Shown here: positions 8,395-15,522 of the stretch, piece after piece | How the letters are laid out: each line of letters starts with the position of its first letter | Position numbering within the stretch: the first letter of the stretch is position 1 | Origin: Hepatocystis sp. ex Piliocolobus tephrosceles | Taxonomy: Eukaryota > Apicomplexa > Aconoidasida > Haemosporida > Plasmodiidae | Reading direction: 5' to 3' | Assembly: GCA_902459845.2 (NCBI GenBank) | Contig: CABPSV020000305.1 | Coordinates: forward strand, 1 to 19,624 | Length of the DNA: 19,624 bases | Translations under genes and position numbers: made by a program | The notes under the pieces: generated by a model | Told to the model about the DNA's origin: nothing | The model's input: the letters and a program-made list of their open reading frames with translations, nothing else | Database searches by the model: none

Positions 8395-9109
8395 ATGAAA
8401 AATATATCAATGTTTTTTTCCCTTTTTTTTCTTTTGTATATTGCAAAAGTTTTAGAAGCTGCTGTTAAATATGTTAGTGTTGATTATCCTAATGGAGAAG
8501 TGTATAAGTGTACAGGTATTCTAAGATAACAACATTCGATATTATATATATATGCATAATTTAATAAAGTATACTAATTAAATGTATTTTGTTTATGCTT
8601 TTTTTTTTTTTTTTTAACATTATGTAAAATCTTATGTTGTGCAATACACTTATCGTATTCTATATATTAAACCATATAAAAATGCATTGTTCAAAAAAAA
8701 TAAAAAAAAATTGTAATAGATCATTATACACATATATACTTATTTATAAAACAACATTTATAAAATATTTTATGTGTTCAATTTTTTTTTTTTTTTTTTT
8801 TTTTTTTCAAAAGAAAAAAAGCAAACAGTTAATGTACACAGTTTAGTTAAAGCGTTGGTTTCAACGGAAATGAAAGCGGATGATTTAAAGAAATCAAACA
8901 CAAAATGTAAAATCATTGCTGGAATTTTGGGAGTATTAGCTACTATTGCATCAGTCGTTGCTGGTTTTATGGCATATAAATGTGTTATGCGTAGTATGCA
9001 AAAAGATACTGCGGCTGCGGCTGCGGTTGCGGGTCCTTTAAGTAGTGATGGTGATAGTAATGGTAATGGTAATGGTAGTGGTAGTGGTAGTGGTGATAAT
9101 ATTGTTTAG
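8395..9109 (+). CDS. Small two-exon secreted single-TM protein, tandem copy 4
   Basis: Exon 1 is 8395-8515 (40 codons plus one base), the intron is 8516-8813, and exon 2 is 8814-9109, giving 138 residues. The signal peptide MKNISMFFSLFFLLYIAKVL precedes a mature segment with one Cys and no similarity to the other copies (KYVSVDYPNGEVYKC). The acceptor is less usual: a long T-tract, then caaaag. The splice is placed there because only it keeps the shared phase and the motif VNVHSLVKALVS. The TM segment CKIIAGILGVLATIASVVAG is followed by AYKC, a run of Ala, and a Gly/Ser/Asn tail from GGTAATGGTAGT-type repeats ending DNIV. This is the copy whose tail stays hydrophilic and in frame. Function unknown. 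The Cys residues flanking the TM could be acylated (inference). Confidence 0.75.
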
Positions 9110-9338
9110 GGGAGATAGTGATATGATTTCATCATTTTCAAAAGAGAAGTGGTATAAAACACATAAGGTGTATGTATGGGTTGTGGTATATGTGTAGTAA
9201 TTAATATACACCTGCGTATAATATATAGTCAATCATAAAATCCTTTATATATTTTGGTACTGTTCCGTACATATATTTAATTATTGTTTGTTTATTTATT
9301 TTGGAAAAATTTTATTCTATTAATTTTTATTTTTATAG

Positions 9339-9486
9339 TGATAAGAATAATTTACGAAAAAAGTCCTTGAATTTGTGTAAAGTAATCTACAAAGAATATT
9401 TTATATTAATTATTATGTTTTCAAACACCAACATATATTTTTTTATTATTAATATAAATAAATGTTTAATTTGCATATATATATAA
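9339..9486 (+). other. Exon-like conserved 3' block, unit 4 (acceptor present)
   Basis: The block is preceded by taatttttatttttatag. It is open as SDKNNLRKKSLNLCKVIYKE..., a hydrophobic stretch, then a different end from units 1 and 2 caused by a small indel. No exon 2 donor in copy 4 has the phase needed to join it. Confidence 0.35.
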
Positions 9487-9569
9487 GCACCTATTTTGTA
9501 AAAATTTCACTTCTCTTTTAAGATAATAACGTGCCTTTTTTTTTTTTTTTCTCTTTTTTTTTATAATTA

Positions 9570-9657
9570 TTTTTTTTGATATTTTTTTTGATATTTTTTT
9601 TGATATTTTTTTTGATATTTTTTTTGATATTTTTTTTGATATTTTTTTTGATATTTT
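9570..9657. repeat. 12-bp minisatellite, unit gatatttttttt
   Basis: Seven units have their G at exactly 12-bp spacing (9578, 9590, 9602, 9614, 9626, 9638, 9650). Unit 2 has one imperfect copy at the equivalent site (tttttatattttactaatt), so this is an expansion private to unit 4. Confidence 0.9.
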
Positions 9658-10189
9658 ACTAATTAAATGTATTTGATAGTAGTGGTTTTAACGATTTACG
9701 TATATATACTCATTTTTTTGTTGTTAATTTGTTTCTGCTACATTTGTCCACACTTGTTTAGTAATTTTTTTTCCATTTGAATTAATCTCTATATTTATTT
9801 TTTTATATACCACTATTACTACTATTATTATTTTATTTGATATTTCTTTTAATTTTTTATTTTTGACAAATCTTTTTATTTAAACGGCCGTTGATTCCAT
9901 ACCAAAACTGCGTGATGGGCTGTGCTTCTCTCCTATTAACATTTTTTTTTATTAAGAATTATATTAAATGATATATAAAAAAAAAAAAAAAAAAAAATTT
10001 TTTTTTTTTATTTTTTTTTTTTTTACTGACTGAAATGTTATATACAACATATATATATATATAGATTATTGCTAATAGTATATAATAAAGTGGGAATGGA
10101 GCTGTCACATCTTTATGCGTTTAGTATATAACATTATATATTTCCATTGGTTAATTTTTATTTTATAAAGTGTAATATACATATATATA

Positions 10190-10575
10190 TATATATGTAT
10201 ATATGTTTTACTCTTAAATTTAAATGTTCAGTGGATGTTTGAGAGAATTTTTTGTAAAAAATAATTTCAGAAAAAAAAAAAAAAAATACATAAATATATA
10301 TATATATATATATATGCCAGTTTAAAAAAAAAAAAAAAAATATGCTGATTTATAGGTATTATAATTATTTTTTTTTTTGCGCATAAGTTATGTAACGACT
10401 GTTTTTATTTTTGCTAGTATTGATTTTCATATTTTTGTGGATATTTACTTTTATACTTTTGCGTGTATTGCTTTTTTTTTAGTTTTTTGCATATTTTTGT
10501 ACTTATATTTGCTACAACATTTTTGCCCTTTAGTACCTTTTTTTTTTTTTTTTTTTTTTTTGAACGAAATAGAAC
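10190..10575. other. Intergenic region between array and 573-aa gene
   Basis: Past the array edge the sequence no longer matches any unit. It has (AT)n at about 10180-10206 and 10294-10315, poly-A runs, a T-rich stretch, and a poly-T run ending just before the ATG at 10576. Several short upstream start codons are present. It is the likely promoter and 5' UTR of the next gene. Confidence 0.55.
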
Positions 10576-12297
10576 ATGCCAAACAATCCACTACTATTTA
10601 AAGCTTTTTTATTAGCTTCTCCAATAGGTGTTTTATTATTTTCAGAATTAAATAGAATTAAAAATTTGAAAGAAGATGAAAGGTTAAATAAAAGTCTATT
10701 TTTAAAGCACTTTCATTTAAATAATTTAATACAAGATAAAAAAGAAAGACCTGTGGTAAATAAAAATGTGAACTACAATTCTATTAGTAAAAGTTATGAA
10801 GAGGAAGAAGAAAGTTTAAATTATTTTTATGGTAAAGCTTGGGGATATGCAACAGATTATGAAATTGACTTAAGTTTGAATAGTGGTGATTTAATATTTA
10901 TAAAACATGATTTGTTTAATATAAATTTTTTTAAAAGAGTTTTATTAAAAATAAATAGATATTTTCAATTAAATAAAGATTATGACGAAGTAGGTATTAT
11001 TATTAAACAGCATAATATTAGTTATGTTTTTATTAAAAATATTTTGAATCCTAATGAAAAATTTATAAGATATTCACATTTTTTGCAAAAATATAAACCT
11101 TCTGTTGTTTCACTTCGAAGATTTATAAGTAACGATGAAATTGTAAAAAAAAAATTACATCAAAATATATTAGAAATTATAAATAAAGAGCAAACAAATA
11201 ATCATTATTCTGTCATTTTAAATATTTTATATAATATATTTATAAGAAAAATATATTTCTATAATAAAACAGATAAACAAAATTATCTTTCTTCTGATGA
11301 TGATGTTTGTAAAAAAATTAATTCTAATATAGATATAAATAATTTAATTAATACACTTCTTTTCAGGTCTTTTAATTTATTTTTTTATTTTGTTAACTAT
11401 ATAAATAAACAAAGTTTTAATTATGATACACAACCTAGTCATCCTAAACTTCTTTTAAACAAATTAGATGGTTACTTCTTTGGGGAAAATGAAAGTTGTA
11501 ACTTAAGGAGAATTGATATAAACACAGGTGGCACAATAAAAAATAATACAATACAATGTGATAAAAAATATTTATCTTTTTATGAATTCCCTTTGAATCC
11601 TTTAACCCTTTTTAATTTTATTCATAAAGATTATGATTTAGTTAAAAAAAAAAAAAATTATTTATGTAAAAAACCTGATGAAAACATAGTTAAAGAAATA
11701 GAAAACTTTCTTTCGTTATTAATAGAAAATGAATATACTTTGGAGGGCATCACAAATTTTGTAAGTAATATACCAGTAAAGAAAGGAGAAGGTCTCGGAA
11801 AATATGAAAAACATGGGAATAATGAAAAAAACGGAAATGGCGAAAAAAACGGAAATGGCGAAAAAAACGGAAATGGTGAAAAAAACGGAAATGGCGAAAA
11901 AAACGGAAATGGCGAAAAACATGGGAATAACGAAAAAAACGAAAATAACATAAAAAATGAAAAAAGCAATAATCTATTTTCAAATTATGTAATAAAAAAA
12001 ATAACTTCGTATTATGAAAAATTATATTTAAAACTAAAAAAGTACATCGTAACAAATGAATTTATTTATGAAATATATAGTAAAGCACACTTATTACCAC
12101 TTTTAAAATATACTAACACTATCCCACTGTCTACATTTTTATATTTAAACAATTTATATAGTCCTTTAAGTATGCACAATTTATTATCTGATAAATTTGA
12201 AACACCAAAGTTATCAAATGTTTTTCATGTGAGGCAAGAAGAAACTGAAAAACTTCAAAAATTTTTTTATCAGTTTAATAAAGTGCCTAAATCGTAA
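10576..12297 (+). CDS. Conserved-type Plasmodium protein, possible degenerate NlpC/P60 (permuted papain) fold
   Basis: A single-exon gene of 573 residues. Residues 8-24 (FKAFLLASPIGVLLFSEL) are hydrophobic and may form a signal anchor. Residues 103-111 (SGDLIFIKH) and 137-143 (DEVGIII) resemble the paired strands of the NlpC/P60 and YiiX/DUF830 group, GDL(I/V) followed by a DHVGI-like strand. A VVSLRRF strand at 177-183 and a late segment with PLSTFLYLNNL and LLSDKFETPKLSN fit the pattern near the Cys-helix of that group. In those enzymes the strand has a catalytic His and the late helix a catalytic Cys. Here the His position is Glu and no Cys is visible at the helix, so activity is doubtful. 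Residues about 409-463 are hexapeptide repeats of the GEKNGN type. The fold assignment is inference from motifs; the gene itself is firm because of its length, codon use and clean start. It converges with the WD-repeat gene. Confidence 0.85.
   Translation: MPNNPLLFKAFLLASPIGVLLFSELNRIKNLKEDERLNKSLFLKHFHLNNLIQDKKERPVVNKNVNYNSISKSYEEEEESLNYFYGKAWGYATDYEIDLSLNSGDLIFIKHDLFNINFFKRVLLKINRYFQLNKDYDEVGIIIKQHNISYVFIKNILNPNEKFIRYSHFLQKYKPSVVSLRRFISNDEIVKKKLHQNILEIINKEQTNNHYSVILNILYNIFIRKIYFYNKTDKQNYLSSDDDVCKKINSNIDINNLINTLLFRSFNLFFYFVNYINKQSFNYDTQPSHPKLLLNKLDGYFFGENESCNLRRIDINTGGTIKNNTIQCDKKYLSFYEFPLNPLTLFNFIHKDYDLVKKKKNYLCKKPDENIVKEIENFLSLLIENEYTLEGITNFVSNIPVKKGEGLGKYEKHGNNEKNGNGEKNGNGEKNGNGEKNGNGEKNGNGEKHGNNEKNENNIKNEKSNNLFSNYVIKKITSYYEKLYLKLKKYIVTNEFIYEIYSKAHLLPLLKYTNTIPLSTFLYLNNLYSPLSMHNLLSDKFETPKLSNVFHVRQEETEKLQKFFYQFNKVPKS
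11800..11965 (+). repeat. In-frame 18-bp coding minisatellite (GEKNGN)
   Basis: Near-identical 18-bp units (gaaaaaaacggaaatggc) encode consecutive GEKNGN hexapeptides, flanked by diverged EKHGNN and EKNENN units. There are about eight units in all. The length is a multiple of three, so the frame is kept. The long antisense open frames here are by-products of the repeat. Confidence 0.9.
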
Positions 12298-12631
12298 GTG
12301 TGTGTAGGTAGCACATCTGTTAGCCAGCTGTTAGCATATCTATTTGTTTCTTACTTTTTATGGGTACATCTTTTTATGAGTACATCTTGCCACTTGTATT
12401 ATTGCAAAAAAATGTTTTGATACCGTTTTATTCATTTTTTTTTTTTTAAACTTATAAATATGTTTTTGTTGCTATAATCTGAAACGGTTTAATTTGAAAT
12501 ATACTTATTTATGCATTTACATATATACACGCATTTACATACACACACGCATTTACATACACACACACATTTACATACACACACACATTTACATACACAC
12601 ACGCATTTACATATATACAGGCATCCTTTTT
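12298..12631. other. Convergent intergenic region
   Basis: The 3' ends of the 573-aa gene (+) and the WD-repeat gene (-) face each other across 334 bp. The region contains an 18-bp minisatellite and T-rich DNA but no gene. Both transcripts' 3' UTRs probably share it. Confidence 0.6.
12513..12620. repeat. 18-bp minisatellite, unit gcatttacatacacacac
   Basis: About six units run with small variants; the end units have atatatac in place of acacacac. The CA-rich composition stands out from the flanking A/T DNA. It ends just short of the WD-repeat gene's stop codon. Confidence 0.9.
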
Positions 12632-14870
12632 TTATGCATACGAATTAGGTACACTTAACAAGCAAGGGATGCCATCATCACCTGCTGTTATAATATTACA
12701 AACTTCCATTTCATTTATATTATCATTTTTTGAGTTATATACATAAATACATTCTATACAATTTATTCCACCTTTTTTACAAGCACCAAACGCCCATAAA
12801 ATGTCACTATTCGTTTTGTCATAACTTAAGATATTTTTTTTAAGTAAATTTTCAAAATTATAATGATTAGATTTGTCAGTTAAAATATCGATTTGTTTGT
12901 CATCTTGTCGTTTCTGTTCTTTCTGTTGTTCGAACTGCTGTTGTCTTGACTGTTGCTGTTCTAGCTCCTGACCTAACTGCAGTTCTAACTGATGTTGAAC
13001 TACATCCTGTTCTATTAATTTATTTTCTGAACAGTCAGAAAAATTTAATAAAAATAAATTACCAAAAGCTGAACCAACTAAAACCAAATGGTTACCAATA
13101 TATTTGGCTGATAAAATAGGTTCTTTAACATAAATTTTTTTTAAATAATTATTTAAATTAGATGAACATATACCATGTATTTCAAATTGATAACAATAAC
13201 CATCAGCTGAACATGAAATAATATATGTTCTGTTATTTAAATTATAAGTTATAATACAATTTATACTAGCTGTATGTATTTTTTTACAACTAATATATTT
13301 ATGAAAAATACGAAAATCTCTAATTTTTATTGTCCCATCTGTTTGACCACCTGTAATTAATAATGGTATTCTATTTTTATTTAAATTTAAATATTTGTTA
13401 TTTTCTTTTACACAAAGTGAGTATTCTGAGTTTGATACATTCTTATGATCATTACTAGTACTATTTCGATTATTTTCATCTTTTTTTTTATTATACAGTA
13501 TACTAGAAATGTTACTACTTTCTTTGTTATTATTATTATAACTAATTTGGTTAGAACTTTTATCTAATTCATCTTCATCAAAATCCTCCTTACCCTTTAA
13601 ACCATTATAAGTAGTAAACAATTCGTTAGATTCTCTTTTTTCATTATCAAAATCATATGTTTTTATTAACTGTTCATCATTATTTTTGTATAAATAAAAA
13701 TAATTTAAAGCACCTATATTACCATTATGTGTATTTTTAGCATTTACAATTTCTTGAGATGTATCTACAGAAAAAATACATACTGTTCCATTTTTATCGG
13801 AAGATATAATTTTATTATGTAACCACAAAAATTGAGTTATTGGTTGTAAATGGCTACCCTTATAAATAGCCAATTCGTTCATTTTTTTTAAATCAAATAA
13901 TTTTAATGTTTTATCATAACTACTAGTAATACATTTATCTGTTTGTTTATCAAATTTCATGTCACTAATTGTAGAATAATGTGCATATATTTCTTTACAG
14001 GTAATCATATTAGTAGATGCTTTAAATTTTATTTCCTTATTTTTACTTGCTTGTTCTAAATATTCTGAACAGTTCATAATTTTATTTATTTTGGGAGCTT
14101 TACAAGCATATGTAGTATTCCATAAACATATTTTACCATCTAAACCACCTGAAAGAATTTCATTTCTTTTAGTAAAAAATACTTTATTAACCCATTCAGA
14201 ATGGCCACATTTTTTATGATACAATTCTTTAATAGTAGATAGCTGTTTTAAATTATGTATTCGTATGGAGTGATCTGCGCTACCAGTGGCCATATAGGTG
14301 CCTGTTCATAGAAAAAGGGAAGTATTGGGAAAAAAAAAAAAAAAAAAAAAAAACTACATATAAGTATATATATATAATACACTCTGCAAACTATACTTAA
14401 ACGTGCATCATAATTATGCCTGTATAATTATGCTTGTATAATTATGTTTGTATAATTATGCTTGTATAATTATGTTTGTATAATTATGTTTGTATAATTA
14501 TGTTTGTATAATTATGTTTGTATAATTATGTTTGTATAATTATGTTTGTATAATTATGTTTGTATATATATATGTACACCGTTATGTACACCGTTATGTA
14601 CACCGTTATGTACACCGTTATGTACACCGTTATGTACACCATTATGTATACCATTATGTGTGCATGTATTTGATGGTTTTATTTACCACTTTCATCTAAG
14701 GACAAAGTAAGGATTGATCGATCATGAGCATATTCATAAAAAAAAGAAAACTGTGGGCCATTAGACAAATTTTTATTTTTTAAACAAGCCCAATTCAAAT
14801 ATATGTTATCAAAACATGTATTGAATGTTTTTATGTTACTATCTTTTGTAACAGTTGTAGTTTTCTTCAT
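12632..14870 (-). CDS. WD-repeat (beta-propeller) protein, two exons
   Basis: Exon 1 is 14870-14687 and exon 2 is 14301-12632 on the minus strand, giving 617 residues. The junction completes a WD repeat: exon 1 ends in AHDRSILTLSLDES plus one base, exon 2 begins with the rest of a Gly codon, then TYMATGSADHSIRIHNL. The donor is G|GTAAATAA and the acceptor follows a long T-tract, ending tgaacag. The start is fixed by an in-frame TAA directly before the ATG. Blades visible include about 49-80, CGHSEWV...GKICLWN (93-123), AHYSTIS...KTLKLFDL (168-199), SHLQPIT...GTVCIFSVD, LLITGGQTDGTIKIRDFR (375-392), and IHTASIN...DGYCYQFEI. A poorly conserved Asn/Asp/Ser insertion lies at about 270-365 and a Gln-rich, coiled-coil-like insertion at about 497-531. 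The C-terminus closes with ITAGDDGIPCLLSV. WD propellers are protein-interaction platforms; the specific partner or complex is not evident. Confidence 0.88.
14411..14570. repeat. Intronic 14-bp minisatellite, unit tttgtataattatg
   Basis: About ten units with C/T variation at the first base lie wholly inside the WD-gene intron (14302-14686). They directly adjoin a second minisatellite. Confidence 0.9.
14571..14661. repeat. Intronic 12-bp minisatellite, unit tatgtacaccgt
   Basis: About seven units, the last two diverged (accatt, ataccatt). They end about 25 bp from the exon 1 donor of the WD gene. Together with the 14-bp array they fill most of the 385-bp intron. Confidence 0.9.
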
Positions 14871-14957
14871 TTAGTTAATTTTTAGTTAATTTTTTTTAGT
14901 TAATTTTTTTAGTTAATTTTTTTAGTTAATTTTTTTTAGTTAATTTTTTTTTTTTAA
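14871..14957. repeat. tagttaattttt minisatellite abutting the WD-gene start
   Basis: About seven tagttaatt units with T-runs of varying length follow the end of exon 1 on the + strand. On the gene's strand they are the last ~85 bp before its ATG, so they probably lie in the 5' UTR. Confidence 0.8.
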
Positions 14958-15474
14958 GGATTGGACTAATTGGTAAAGTATAATGAATCGAATCACATGT
15001 CCTGTTAAATTATACTATTATTTAAGCAAGACCCTTAAATTAAGTAGTTAATATATGTATATAGTTAAATATATACAAAATAAATAACTGTACAAAATGT
15101 ATAACTATATAAATCATATAAATCAATAAAAAGAAGGAACTAAAACAATAAATGGATAAAAAATTTAAGACATAGTAATGAATTTTTACCTGTCTACTAC
15201 CTAATTATTACTAATAAAAAATATATATATGTATATATATAATTATTACGAAAGAATTTTTTTTTTTTTTTTTAACTTCTAGATTAAATGCATTTTTGTA
15301 TTATTTATTATTTTTTTTTTTTTTCAGTTTCTCAAATTTTCATTTGAATTACATAATTTTTAAAATCGTTTAAATGTAAAGTAATTTAATTAAAATAATA
15401 AAATTTTTTTTTTTTTATTTTGTGGACACACATCATAAATGTAATTATAACGAGTGATTATATTAATTATAGTC

Positions 15475-15475
<1 letters not shown>

Positions 15476-15522
<47 letters not shown>
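15476..15522. repeat. 47-nt poly-T homopolymer
   Basis: This is the longest single-base run in the window. On the minus strand it would be a dA tract upstream of the WD gene. Its exact length is likely to be unreliable in any assembly. Confidence 0.85.

Larger units (their letters stand above)
9110..10129. other. 3' region of copy 4 and unit junction, no intact gene
   Basis: It holds a trace of the old C-terminus (SFSKEKW-type frame near 9130-9150), the exon-like block at 9339-9486, a 12-bp minisatellite at 9570-9657, and T-rich DNA shared with unit 2. The minus-strand frame at 9038-9232 is antisense to Gly/Ser repeats and is not a gene. Confidence 0.5.
1..10190 (+). repeat. Four-copy tandem array of 2.4-2.7 kb gene-bearing units
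   Basis: A landmark resembling aacattatatatt, followed by taatttttattttat and a gtaatatat block, recurs at about 55, 2466, 5044, 7453 and 10130. The periods are about 2411, 2578, 2409 and 2677 bp. Within each period the same elements come in the same order: poly-T tract, C-rich island, palindrome region, ATG of a small secreted-protein gene, intron, membrane-protein exon, and a T-rich 3' block. The fifth landmark is followed by only about 50 bp of similarity, so the array ends near 10,190. The left end lies at or before base 1, so more copies may exist upstream. Length differences come from indels: an upstream duplication in unit 3, loss of part of the 3' block in units 1 and 3, and a minisatellite expansion in unit 4. 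Similarity was judged by eye; no percentages were computed. Confidence 0.9.

Noticed and set aside
913..9109. Naming the tandem genes as ETRAMPs
   Set aside because: The topology is similar, but ETRAMPs are usually single-exon and Lys-rich before the TM. No diagnostic sequence match is visible.
913..9109. PEXEL/HT export motif (RxLxE/Q/D) in the small proteins
   Set aside because: No copy has the motif after the signal peptide.
10377..10601. 74-codon frame before the 573-aa gene
   Set aside because: A T-rich Phe-heavy frame that ends inside the real gene in another frame, with no ATG at its proposed start.
11658..12055. Three overlapping antisense open frames
   Set aside because: They are antisense to the GEKNGN repeat, whose composition avoids stops in several frames.
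14411..14661. CRISPR-like array
   Set aside because: Units are directly adjacent with no spacers, and the organism is eukaryotic. They are minisatellites.
14956..15016. tRNA-like stretch (ggactaattggtaaag ... gaatcgaatcac)
   Set aside because: It has faint D-loop and T-loop resemblance, but no acceptor or anticodon stem could be paired.
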